The notes beneath the pieces were generated by a model. The model did no database searches and was not told the origin of the DNA. It saw only the letters and a list, made by a program, of their open reading frames with translations. The translations under genes and the position numbers were made by a program. DNA of 64,000 bases from Pycnopodia helianthoides (Eukaryota > Echinodermata > Asteroidea > Forcipulatida > Asteriidae): positions 12,367,064 through 12,431,063 of the forward strand of contig CM063259.1 of NCBI GenBank assembly GCA_032158295.1. The letters run 5' to 3'. Shown in pieces: positions 12,901 to 20,529 of this stretch; position 1 is the first letter of the stretch, and each line of letters starts with the position of its first letter.

Positions 12901-15900
12901 TACGCGCCATATTTAATCTAACGATCATTGCTCTTGTAAACAGGTGATTTTAGTGATGTCTTAAAAAAAATATGTAGTAGGTGATTCTCTGATGTTGTTA
13001 CTTACGTCTTAGGAAAAATGCTGAGTCGAACTAAAGCCTTGTTTGGGAGGATTCAATGCTTCAAGATGTCAAGGGGAAAAAAACGAAATCTGCTTCAAGG
13101 ATACACAATATGCCGGCAAGAATGACGAACTCAAAACAAAAAAACGTATACGCGCAAACGCACATGTTAAACATGACGCACATGACGCTCGCAGTTTGTA
13201 CGCTCATTAGCAGATTGTGCGTTCTCATTTGCTGCATATTTGGTTCGATGACGCATAGAAAAGAACAAACGCTTTATCATGCAAATAGCCGTACAATTGC
13301 CGTACAAAATATCAAGCTTTTGTATTGGTTTGTACATAAACATGGATGCGCCCACACGGCTTCAAAACCTTAGTGCGTGTATAACGGGGTGTTAGCGCTC
13401 TAGTCAATATATATAGCTCTATGGGTGCAAAGGCTTATAGTTAACCAAATATTGTCTTGGTCTCCACAGGTTGCTTTCCATTAACGTATTATTTAATATA
13501 ACCTTCATTAACCATTTTGATACTAATAATCCTCACTGTCCTCTCTTTGGCATGCTTCTCATCATAGGAAACAAAAACAAAGGTAATGTTGATGTGCACT
13601 TGTACAGGGTAATTTGTTGTTTGTAGGATGGAAAAGGCTGTTTCAGCCCAACATGAGTGGGAAAGCGCCCTCTTTTGGTTAAAATATTTGCAAAAGTTTA
13701 TTTGTATGGTGGCCTTTTTTAGTTTTAATTTGTGTTGACGGGCAATCAAAAAGTTTGTCTTTATTTGTCAGTTTTAAAGTGCACTGCCCTTTTGCATAGT
13801 TCATAAGCTCTACCAGCTCTCTGTGACCTTTCACCCATCCTGTGTGGTTTGGAATGATGGATAAACTACTTCAACAATATGATATAATTTAGTAGATGCA
13901 TCCACACAGTCATCCCTCCTACTGTCTGACCACTCAATATCATGGTTTTGAATGATAGATATGCTATGCCAGCCTGCAATACGTTATCAAGTTTTGAATG
14001 CATTTACAAAATATACAGGTGTACACAGGTATAGTACTGAGTGCAGTTGTGCCACCATACATTTGAATGGTTTCAAATGATTGGTCAACAAACACTGAAA
14101 ACATGTTACCAAGAGTAGGAGGGTTAAGACCAAGATGAATGGAAAGTGCGTGATAATTTAGTGCAGTTTCTTCACTTGAACTGAGCACAAATATACTGAG
14201 CAACCTTGAAATATTAAAACAAACCATTGCCTGAACTTGTGTTATAATTAATTCACAGAATTGTTTGAAAATTCAGATCTGAGTTGCCATTATGAAACCT
14301 TTGCTTGATCTCTTTTTCCTGGTGTCTGGTCTAATAATTAAAATTTGCCTTTTTCCCCTCAATCTTCGTTTCCCCTTTTGTTGTTCTCACCTCCTTCCTG
14401 CATGAACATCAATTTGTTATTGGTTCTGCGTCCACCCTTTTGCCCACCCTTCTGTCGCTCCCCTCCCCCACATGCACCCTCTTTCAAATGAGACAGTGAA
14501 ACTGCTGTAATTACAGTTCATGTGAAAGAAAGTGGCTACGACACAGGGGCCGTTAAGCGGCTCCTGCAGACCAAGAAGTTACGCTACAGGTCGGGTCAGA
14601 ATTTCAGAATCCAGGATTTTCTTGTTCCTGTCGTTTGGAGTGGCATTAACTTGCAGTTTTATTTGCACCTTTTTGTCATATAGGAATAGTAGGGAATGCG
14701 CACATTGCTAAATATTATTTTCTTTTCTGTAGTTTTAGAAACCCCTTTATTAATGAGTTTAGTCTGCATTATTGTGACATCATGACTCATTTGCATAATG
14801 ACCTAACCTGATGACAGTTGTAGTAACCAGTTATTTAGTTGACTAATTCAGAATGAGACGGTAAAAGTAGGGGGTGTGAGCTCACAACAAAGAAGAAGTG
14901 CAATCACACAAAGACTACATCTCATGTGTGGAAAAAGGGCACTTCTCAGAGTTGACCTCCTCCCCCTGGATTTGCCGTCGCATTCTACCGTACTTGTTTC
15001 CTTGCATCATAGATGTGTTAACTTTCTTTTGATTGATTTATTCCCTGATTTTCTTTGCGTAATGAAACCGTAGACATCATGGACGAAGTGATAGAAATCA
15101 TTTCAGGTGACCCACTAACGCACTCAATCAATCATATCATACAACACCCCCCACAGAATGCTGTGTTTATCAGTTGCTTTGTCGTTCGGCATCAAATTTA
15201 CAATTTTGTGCTAAAATTTTTTAATATGCATTTATTGTGTCATTTTGTGGATACATTTCACTAATATAGCCCAGTCCAATTTCACCCCCATTGATATTAT
15301 TAGCTCATCCCACAGCCATATTCTCCACTTCACCAACAAGACATTCCGAATCGGCCACAGTTGATTTGATCATCCACTCTCCAACTTTTCAACCATCCAC
15401 AGACCATCCACCCCTCCAATCAACAAAACACCCAAAAGTCAACCAATGGTTAATTTGATCATCCACCCTCCAACCTTTCAACCATCCACCAATCCAATCA
15501 ACAAATCACCCTAAAAGTCAACCACAGTTGATTTGATCATCCACTCTCCAACCTTTCTGCCTAGCCATTTACCATCCACCCCTTCAATCAACAAAACACC
15601 CTAAAAGTCAACCATAGTTGATTTGATCATCCACTCCCCAACCCATCCACTGACCATCCACCAGTCCAATCAACAAATCACCCCAAAAGTAAACCATAGT
15701 TGATTTGATCATCCACTCTCCAACCCTTCCACCAATCCACCAATCCAATCAGCAAAACATCCTAAAAGTCAACCATAGTTGATTCGATCATCCACTCTCC
15801 AACCCTTCCACCTATCCACTGAAAATCCACCCTTCCAATCAACAAGACACCCTAAAAGTCAACCAGATAGTTGTTTTGCTGCCCACCATCTGCCCTCCAG

Positions 15901-17891
15901 TCAACAAAACACTCTTGCCAAGCTTTCCACAGTCACAGATTTATCGTGCAAAATTCACCCCTGCCTTCATGCCTCCCTTCCCCAATTCCTACTGCTGTGA
16001 GAGTTCATAATGAGTACATATCGTAGATCACAGCTACAACAATTGATCATCACCAGATGTCGTGTTTTAAAATATCAACACTATCGTCACATTACGGTAA
16101 ATCTGCATTGTCAGAGGTGTAGAGGATAAAGTTCCTATTTCAGCATAAAGCAAGCCGATAAATGTGCCTTTTTTTCTCATGTCACAAGATGTTGATAATG
16201 TTAGGCCAAGTAAAAAAATATACCAACTGATCGTCCCTGAAGCTGCATCCTTTTTCTTTTTTGTCCTCCAAAAGACAATTTTTCTGGTATTTTCACTTCA
16301 CCTTGGCACCATTCTTTAGAAGATTGATTTAATTTACCCGTATTTTGGTCTTGTGAGTTCTACAAAGCCAGCGAATTTTGAGTTAGTCTCTTTTTTTAAT
16401 TGGCCTTTCTACTTGGCTACTTTCATCCAAGAATTTGAGCAGTTAGGTACGGGACATTCAGAACATTCGCACAGTTTATAGGTACGGAACATTCAGAACG
16501 TTCGCGCAGTTAGGTACAGGACGTTACGAATGTTCACGCAGTCAGGTACAGGACGTTAAGAATGTTCGCGCAGTCAGGTACAGGACGTTAAGAATGTTCA
16601 CGCAGTCAGGTACGTGACTTTCAGTAGACATTTGTTCCCGATTCCGCATTGCAGTGCCCCCCCCCCCTCACCACAAACAACTGAAAGCCTATTTTATTCA
16701 AATGTATAAAAAGCTCTGCTCGATTTTGGGGTTTACCTTGACAGGAAGCCGCTATTCAAGTATTGCTACGAGTGCGGACGATGTCTGGGAGTGCGACTAT
16801 CGGCCTGTACACGCTGTAAAGAGGTCTTCTATTGCAGCAAAGCATGTAAAATCAAAGCATGGAATGCGAGGCACAAGGAGGAGTGCGTACGGATTGGAGG
16901 TAAAAGTCCAAGTCCCAATTTCACAGAGCTGCTTAAGCAGAGACTGTGGCTTAAACATTTTCTGCTAAGCAAATATGAGCAGCATACCAGTCACTTGTGT
17001 TACATGTGAAATGATATTTTGGCTGGTAGCCTTATTCTGCTAAGCATAATTTTGTTGTGCTTAGCTACAAAACAGTTTGTAGAAAACTGGTGTTACTTTC
17101 ACTTAAACCCTCCTACTGTCTGACCATTCAATATCATCCAATGTGGTTTTGAATGATAGACACACTATGTCACATTTCAATATGATATCATGTGGTGAAT
17201 GCATCCACACAGTACACACATAATGCAGTTAGTTCTGTACACAGTTGTGCCGCCATTCACAACCTGTGCAGTTGAATGGTTTGAAAAAAGCTGTCCTGGG
17301 GTATGACCAGATTTGGGTAATGGCAGTAGTGGGGATCACACAAAGAGACAATTAAGCTTTTCATTAAGCTGTTTATGTGGTTGTCAGTCCCCCCCCCCAC
17401 CAAACGCAAGCAAAACCCAGGGAAGTCAGGGTAGCAATATGCAGTTGGGATTTTGGGGATAAAGTCTTTCTCTGTAAACATTGAACAATTTTTCTCTTTC
17501 AGGACGAAGCAGTCGCAGCCCGAGTCCCACCGGCAAACCATCTCTTGGCCCCGGCCCTACATTGGCAACGAATCCTAACCATGGGAACTCATTAGAGAGC
17601 CTAGCATCATCTGTAGCGAACCCCATGATCAGCCAATCAGGCAAGCTTGGAGGTCAACGAGGGTCAAATGTCAAAGGTCAAGGTAGTAAAAACCAATATG
17701 GGGCAGCCGTCAAGTCTCTTGGGTCAAAGGGTGGCCTAAAGGGGACTAAAGGGTTGGGGGTTAAAGGTCAGCAGACTGGATCATCAACTAGAGGGAAGGG
17801 TGTTGTAGGGATCGGCCAGAGTGGAAAGGTAAACTCTACGGATGAATACAGTTTACGGGCCGAAGTAACAGAAAATTACAGCTACAACTAA
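755..17891 (+). CDS. ANKMY1: ANKMY1-like protein (ankyrin repeat and MYND domain protein 1), 3' part, 15 exons
   Basis: Exons: 755-927, 1402-1543, 3135-3304, 4330-4973, 6280-6451, 7247-7381, 8370-8519, 9055-9162, 10016-10147, 10745-10852, 11436-11601, 11867-12086, 14497-14589, 16745-16899, 17503-17891. Every junction keeps frame and has AG/GT borders. The joined frame gives 984 residues and a stop. In window numbering, ankyrin-type repeats run from about 120 to 645, with cores such as LLLEHGANPN and TPLHIA. A charged helical stretch covers about 645-700, a basic/Ser-rich linker 700-775, a MYND zinc finger 811-851, and a Gly/Ser/Lys-rich tail follows to the end. This order matches ANKMY1. The MORN repeats expected at the family's N-terminus would lie upstream of base 1. 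MYND fingers bind proline-rich peptides and ankyrin repeats bind proteins; no enzymatic role is indicated. The identification rests on domain order, without a database search. Confidence 0.88.
1402..1543 (+). CDS. ANKMY1: ANKMY1 exon b
   Basis: The acceptor is ttctctcgcag and the donor caag|gtaagaa. It holds 47 codons plus one base: NYKPEGQGST at the start and SVDKIMQ at the end. This is linker sequence between the missing MORN part and the ankyrin domain. Confidence 0.85.
1568..2032. repeat. Short minisatellite, (tgacatattgacctccag)n
   Basis: An irregular array of an 18-20 bp unit in an ANKMY1 intron, interrupted at about 1640-1780 by unique sequence. The interruption includes ctgctgccacctagtg, also found in the small MITE at 61557-61673. 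Confidence 0.8.
2180..2204. repeat. (GTGC)n/(GT)n microsatellite
   Basis: A simple run of gtgcgtgcgtgc followed by gtgtgt, just before the 145-bp tandem repeat. Confidence 0.8.
2211..2791. repeat. 145-bp tandem repeat, 4 copies
   Basis: Units start at 2211, 2356, 2501 and 2646, each exactly 145 bp, beginning tccgagcgataactcaagaa. A fifth, partial unit lies at about 3008-3066, separated by unrelated sequence. The unit is not a multiple of 3, so the ORFs through it are not meaningful. It lies in an ANKMY1 intron. Confidence 0.9.
3135..3304 (+). CDS. ANKMY1: ANKMY1 exon c, first ankyrin repeat
   Basis: The acceptor is ctcgcaccag and the donor gcg|gtagga. The exon encodes a typical ankyrin unit with AAAAGDQQTVHSLLMQGA followed by DKHGHTALLGAA, that is, helix 1, helix 2 and the start of the next hairpin. 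It ends in phase 0. Confidence 0.92.
3360..3735 (-). mobile_element. tRNA-derived SINE
   Basis: The reverse strand at 3448-3516 reads as a tRNA-like head: an A-box tagctcaattggtagagc, an anticodon-arm-like region, and a B-box-like gattcaagtcc. Copies of aaccacaagggaaactgac on both sides (3383 and 3700) frame it. The body (ggtgccaatcagaagccata... agccagggatcc) recurs at about 45780-45870. The acceptor stem is poor, so it is not a working tRNA gene. Confidence 0.65.
3966..4165 (+). mobile_element. tRNA(Leu/Ser)-derived SINE
   Basis: A head gctgtcgccgagcggttaag with a long variable arm and a B-box gttcgagtcct is followed by a body with ctttcggatgggacattaaa and ttaaaagaaccc-like tails. The same body occurs at 7748-7925 and, reversed, at 25500-25705. 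Confidence 0.7.
4330..4973 (+). CDS. ANKMY1: ANKMY1 exon d, ankyrin repeat plus long acidic insert
   Basis: This is the largest exon, 644 bp. It starts with an ankyrin helix pair (IINTLLDNGADVNKLNDEG, then LSALVAC). It continues into a poorly conserved insert of about 170 residues with a run of Asp/Glu (DDEVDEDEEVDEVDEEDLDE, about 4639-4698). The donor is AGA|gtaagtg at 4974. The antisense and out-of-frame ORFs here are shadows of this exon. Confidence 0.92.
5545..6160. mobile_element. Foldback MITEs of the 'cccaatttcatagagctgc' family, nested
   Basis: A first copy (about 5548-5716) has inverted ends gtccaatttcatagagctgcttaag / cttaaccagctctatg. A second at about 5722-6155 with the same ends is interrupted by another foldback element at about 5892-6042 (gggtcgattttacaaagc / ctttgtgaaatcgagccc). 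Confidence 0.75.
6280..6451 (+). CDS. ANKMY1: ANKMY1 exon e, ankyrin repeats
   Basis: The acceptor is catgtgcag. It encodes ATIRLLLKRGADPNAS and then VDAVQAFLEKGA, the helix pairs of two ankyrin units. The donor AAG|gtcgga departs from the gtaag consensus but is the only one that keeps frame with exon f. Confidence 0.88.
6688..7003. mobile_element. 'Aaccctcctactgtc' MITE with repeated left arm
   Basis: A left-arm fragment at 6688 is followed by a full copy at 6786-7003. The inverted ends are aaccctcctactgtctga and gagtaggagggttaa. Related copies lie at about 10220, 13810, 17106 and 60946. Confidence 0.8.
7247..7381 (+). CDS. ANKMY1: ANKMY1 exon f, ankyrin repeat
   Basis: Exactly 45 codons, phase 0 on both sides. 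GLAPLHIASAIRG is a canonical ankyrin helix 1 (TPLHxA pattern), and QITRLLLAGNACPNVR is helix 2 plus the hairpin. Confidence 0.92.
7748..7925 (+). mobile_element. SINE fragment
   Basis: B-box-like gggttcgagtcctggtcttg followed by the same 3' body as the copy at 3966 (ggtgtcctcaagcaaggcactt, then aaaagaaacccagtacactta). Confidence 0.6.
8005..8225 (-). mobile_element. tRNA-derived SINE, second family
   Basis: The reverse strand begins ggcagtcaggttggcgtagt and has a B-box-like gttcaaatcacacc. The body gaaaaccccacagaaatattccagggaaaaccca is shared with 11020-11245 and, in part, 60400-60500. Confidence 0.65.
8370..8519 (+). CDS. ANKMY1: ANKMY1 exon g, ankyrin repeat
   Basis: Fifty codons, phase 0/0. 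GGRTPLHIACDRDDNHE is an ankyrin helix 1, so the exon boundary falls inside the repeat. Two other AGs lie within 6 bases upstream; only the one ending at 8369 keeps the phase 0 required by exon f. The donor is GAG|gtcagt. Confidence 0.88.
8735..8910 (-). mobile_element. tRNA-like SINE, third family
   Basis: It carries cattctagagcagttgtcttaccaactagacc and the tail agatgttaaatttgcaccgg...ataaagaatattatt. Both are also in the foldback copy at 45385-45755. Confidence 0.6.
9055..9162 (+). CDS. ANKMY1: ANKMY1 exon h, ankyrin repeat
   Basis: Thirty-six codons, phase 0/0. ARQVVHLLLEHGANPN completes the repeat begun in exon g, and QSPLSLAIASGND starts the next. The donor is TTG|gtaagt. Confidence 0.92.
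9228..9480. mobile_element. MITE fragments
   Basis: Positions 9228-9345 match the caggcctggaatttca element seen at 18270-18437 and 62312-62480. Positions 9351-9475 match the gggtcgattttacaaagc element at 5892. Confidence 0.6.
10016..10147 (+). CDS. ANKMY1: ANKMY1 exon i, ankyrin repeat
   Basis: Forty-four codons, phase 0/0, after a long pyrimidine tract. AIDELIAYGANPSLPL is an ankyrin helix 2 and loop; GSALCVSANTAYEF opens the next unit. Confidence 0.9.
10220..10667. mobile_element. 'Aaccctcctactgtc' MITE, left arm in triplicate
   Basis: Left arms begin at about 10220, 10337 and 10452, spaced about 115 bp; only the last is followed by the right arm, ending gagtaggaggga at about 10667. It lies in an ANKMY1 intron. 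Confidence 0.8.
10745..10852 (+). CDS. ANKMY1: ANKMY1 exon j, last ankyrin repeat
   Basis: Thirty-six codons, phase 0/0. IDKLVKAGANILAPV is the last clear ankyrin helix 2; GTAVDYAYWMFNQ follows. Confidence 0.9.
10990..11245 (-). mobile_element. tRNA-derived SINE, same family as 8005-8225
   Basis: It shares the tgtgaagccaaggattctcag end, the ggaaaaccccagagaaaaattccagg body and the ccactacgccaacccgactgcc head (reversed). Confidence 0.7.
11436..11601 (+). CDS. ANKMY1: ANKMY1 exon k, charged helical segment
   Basis: The acceptor is ccccccctccag and the donor AGAA|gtaagc. It encodes a highly charged stretch (ERDTYNARRKLLAHLGDILR, then KRERQRLEMEEF) likely to be alpha-helical after the ankyrin stack. 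Confidence 0.9.
11867..12086 (+). CDS. ANKMY1: ANKMY1 exon l, basic linker
   Basis: The exon encodes a Ser/Arg/Gln-rich low-complexity linker (SPTRRAQTTGASRLLSKPSQ). The acceptor after tttttttcctacaaag was chosen for its pyrimidine tract. A second in-frame acceptor about 30 bases downstream (ttgtatacag) could be used instead and would remove about ten residues. The donor is gtaagc. Confidence 0.8.
12111..12270. mobile_element. 'Ggctacggctac' MITE copy in an ANKMY1 intron
   Basis: A palindromic element with gcggctgcggctatggctctgg at the left and gcagttgcagccgctaattcggacacagc at the right. It is the same family as 51779-51940, 53485-53605, 61725-61862 and the broken copy at 57183-57480. Confidence 0.6.
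12741..13423 (+). mobile_element. hAT-like non-autonomous DNA transposon, copy 1
   Basis: A 683-bp element with terminal inverted repeats catagagctatatatattgac / gtcaatatatatagctctatg, extending inward to gactagagcgctaac. It is flanked by an exact 8-bp target duplication, ggtgcaaa (12733-12740 and 13424-13431). An 8-bp duplication is typical of hAT and a few other superfamilies. No transposase is encoded. Copies 2 and 3 are at 34613 and 37185. Confidence 0.9.
13810..14128. mobile_element. 'Aaccctcctactgtc' MITE with partial second left arm
   Basis: A diverged left arm (about 13825-13905) is followed by a fuller copy ending gagtaggagggttaa. Confidence 0.7.
14497..14589 (+). CDS. ANKMY1: ANKMY1 exon m, short pre-MYND exon
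   Basis: A 93-bp exon encoding ETAVITVHVKESGYDTGAVK and RLLQTKKLRYR. The acceptor ending at 14496 (aatgagacag) is the only nearby one that joins both neighbours in frame. A better-looking acceptor (taattacag) about 20 bases downstream breaks the frame. Confidence 0.75.
15300..15860. repeat. 79-90 bp tandem repeat, about 6 copies
   Basis: The motif ttgatttgatcatccactct recurs at about 15361, 15450, 15529, 15619, 15700 and 15779, each followed by caaccttt...ccatccac...aatcaacaaaacaccctaaa. The unit length alternates between about 79-81 and 89-90. It lies in the ANKMY1 intron before the MYND exon. Confidence 0.85.
16438..16618. repeat. Minisatellite, about 32-40 bp unit
   Basis: Repeats of cgcagtcaggtacaggacgttaagaatgtt with variants, just upstream of the MYND exon. 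Confidence 0.8.
16745..16899 (+). CDS. ANKMY1: ANKMY1 exon n, MYND zinc finger
   Basis: The whole MYND finger lies in one exon. Its ligand pattern is C-x2-C (CYEC), C-x2-C (CTRC), YC-x3-C (YCSKAC) and H-x3-C (HKEEC), so all eight zinc ligands are present. The acceptor is accttgacag and the donor GGAG|gtaaaa. A copy of the gcccaatttcatagagctgc repeat starts only about 10 bases after the donor. Confidence 0.95.
16913..17290. mobile_element. Two MITE fragments after the MYND exon
   Basis: Positions 16913-17070 are a 'cccaatttcacagagctgc' family copy, and 17106-17288 is an 'aaccctcctactgtc' copy cut off before its right end. Confidence 0.7.
17503..17891 (+). CDS. ANKMY1: ANKMY1 last exon, Gly/Ser/Lys-rich tail
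   Basis: The acceptor is ttttctctttcag. The 128-residue tail is low complexity: Ser/Pro-rich first (SSRSPSPTGKPSLGPGP), then repeated Gly-Lys and Gly-Gln steps (GLKGTKGLGVKGQ). It ends ENYSYN before TAA. It is probably disordered. Confidence 0.92.
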
Positions 17892-18269
17892 ATTAGTTAT
17901 TTTACTTGAGACTATTTCAACCACTGCATTGCTCAGGTGTCACTATCTCCCCGGGATTTGTCTTTTGGATCAGTTCCTCATTTGGAAAAAGGGTCTCTGA
18001 TTGGGGGTTCGATTAATCCCAATTAGGAATCTGAAATGACTGCTGTAGAGTACTCCTGTTCCTGATTAGTGGCAATGATTTTCTCAATTAGAGAGCTCTA
18101 ACTTGGGATAAGTATTCCAAGTCGACAAAGACAAAGACATTTAATGCATAGATCCAACCGATCATTTTCACATTTTGTTGATCTCAACCGGGGAGGGGGG
18201 GGTGCAAGGGGAGGAGCTGGGATGGGTGGGCTTCTGCCCCCTTGCCCCCACTCTGGAACCATCAATACT

Positions 18270-18437
18270 ACAGGCCTGGAATTTCATCTTGGAGAGGGCA
18301 AGGCCATTTTCATTTTGTAAAGGGCACTTCCATTGGGAAATCTTAAAGTCTATGGGGAAGTTTTTGAAGGGGCACCAAGGCCAAGACCAGGGCAACGGAG
18401 GCCATGGCCTCCGTGGCCTCCCTGTAATTCCAGGCCT
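18270..18437. mobile_element. Small MITE in the ANKMY1 3' UTR
   Basis: Inverted ends caggcctggaattt / aattccaggcctg and an internal palindrome around aggccatggcctccgtggcct. Copies lie at 62312-62480 and, in part, 9228-9345. Confidence 0.65.
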
Positions 18438-18690
18438 GCTACTATCAGTTTACCTCAAACTATAAGTTAATATTCACAACATTTGTCACCTGAAATTCCA
18501 ACAATCTGACGTCAAATAATCAAAGATTTCGACCAACATTCGGATGTAAAAGAAAAAAGATAGCTCAGAGTTTTTGCTTTTTTTCCATTTGAAGTTTTCT
18601 TTATTTGTATCATATTCTTAAAGAACACAATTGTATATATCCAAAGCTTACTTTTTGAATTTGCTGTGAAAAAAAATGAAATTTTTCATC

Positions 18691-18696
18691 AATAAA
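18691..18696 (+). promoter_or_regulatory. Polyadenylation signal AATAAA for ANKMY1
   Basis: The hexamer lies 800 bp after the stop codon and is repeated shortly downstream. The sequence around it is AT-rich. Confidence 0.5.
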
Positions 18697-18851
18697 AGAA
18701 TCCTAATAAAAGAAGTAGTGCTTTTATGATGTACCTCAAAGAAAAAGAAGAGATATACAGTCAAAAACAAGTTATTACAATAAATACATCAGAGATTAAA
18801 ATACTTTAGAAGACCAATTTTTCTATAAATATTTACCATTCAGTGTAATGT

Positions 18852-20066
18852 TTAAAGGTGCTTTAATAGGGTTATCAATTGCTATATATTCAAAAAATTA
18901 ATGACCACGGTTGGTGAGAAGCACTGCAGCTGTAGATAGTATAAACTATTTTGGGAAAGGATTCCCTTCGAAGTTTGGGCAATTTTTCATCCAAAAACAT
19001 TTGAATATGAGAATCGATTCATGCATGAATCGTTTACCAGATTTCTGAGGGTTGGTGTCCGTTCGTGAATGCTGCGGTTTGTGAGAGATGCAGTTGGTAC
19101 CCGCTGTCACCTCTATAAGCCTGGATAGATATGACGTTCTTGTGAAAATACTGTGACAGTATTTTTTTGCTGTTTTCTCAGCAAGTAGCCACTGTATTCA
19201 GCTGAAACTTTCGCGTGTGACTTTTGTTATATCTTTCTTTATAATTTTGCCTATAAATTAGCATTACGTGGACAAAAAACCAATCTATGACCCTACCTTT
19301 AAAGGCAGGATATACTTTTGGTAATTGTCAAAGACTGGTATTTTCATTTGGTGTATCCCAACATATGCATAAAATAACAGACCTGTGAAAATTTGGGCTC
19401 AATTGGTCATCAAAGTTTCAAGAAAATAATGGAAGAAAAACACCCTTATTGCATAGAATTGTGTGCTTCAGATGCCTGAAAAAGGCTTCAAGCCTGAAGC
19501 CTTTTTCAGATTCAAATATTTTAGTGAGAAAATTACCTCTTTCTCAGAAAAACTACATCACTTCAGAGGGAGTCGTTTCTCACTGCGTTTTATACTATCA
19601 GCAGCTCTCAGGTGCTCTTTACCAAGTAAGGTTTTATGGTAATGTATTTCTTGAGTAATTACCAAAAGTATCCACTGCCTTTAAAGACACTGGACACTAT
19701 TGGTAATTGTCAAAGACCAGTTTTCTCACTTGATGTATCTCAACATATGGATAAAATAACAAACCTGTAAAAACTTGACCTCAATTGGTCGTCGAAGTTG
19801 CGAAATAACCATGAAAGAAAAAACACCCTTGTCACACGAAGTTGTGTGCTTTCAGATGGTTGATTTCGAGACCTCAAAATCTAATTCTGAGGTCTCGAAA
19901 TCAAATTCGTGGAAAATTACTTCTTTATCGAAAACTATGTCACTTCAGAGGGAGCCGTTTCTCACAATGTTTTATACCATCAACCTGTCCCCATTACTCG
20001 TTACCAAGTAAGGTTTTATGCTAATAATTATTTTGAGTAATTACCAATAGTGTCCACTGCCTTTAA
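18852..20066. mobile_element. Chain of three TTAA-bounded MITEs
   Basis: TTAA occurs at 18852, 19299, 19681 and 20063, and each interval is an element. The second and third (about 380 bp each) are relatives with ends aaggcaggatatacttttggtaatt... and aagacactggacactattggtaatt..., both with good inverted repeats. The first has only weak inverted ends. Neighbours share one TTAA. TTAA target sites are the mark of piggyBac-type elements. Confidence 0.75.
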
Positions 20067-20529
20067 GCAGTTCTATGAAATTGCGCCCATAATTAGTCTG
20101 TGCAGGTCCTGCACTTGAAGGTAAGCGATTTTGTTGCCCTCACACTTCCAAGGTTCGCAAAAAAAGTTTTAATGGGCGTTGGGCGTGCACGGTCTACAGG
20201 GGAGTTTTGGAGCCTTGCATTGGAGGAATGCAGTGGGGAATTCTTTGTTCTCAAAAGAGTGCTCGTTCTCAGAACGGTAGACTTTGAGATGCTAGAGGTG
20301 GGGCACCAGACGTGCCTGCCATGTAATTATACATGGTTAACTTTGTCTGCTGGAGCTATATCTTTCTAGCAACCGATTTCATAGGTGTCCCATCGCGTAG
20401 ACAACGGACAAATTACAGGGTTTGTCTGCTGCTAGTGTCCGAAAATACTTGCATTCCACTCAACATGCACTGACATATACACAAGAACAGATGTTCAAGG
20501 TCTCTTGACATTTTCTAAATGTTACCACT

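Larger units (their letters stand above)
17892..18700 (+). other. ANKMY1: ANKMY1 3' untranslated region, probable
   Basis: It follows the stop codon and has no coding potential. It holds a MITE copy at about 18270-18437. The first good polyadenylation signal is AATAAA at 18691-18696, with a second AATAAA about 15 bases further on. Confidence 0.6.

Noticed and set aside
13056..13373. 105-codon ORF
   Set aside because: Lies within the hAT-like MITE; treated as a finding about the element, not as a gene.
14504..14620. Acceptor taattacag as start of ANKMY1 exon m
   Set aside because: It gives a stop or a phase clash with exon l; the upstream AG at 14496 keeps both junctions in frame.
16654..16968. 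104-codon + strand ORF over the MYND exon
   Set aside because: Wrong frame; the frame with the zinc ligands is the one that fits the splice phases.
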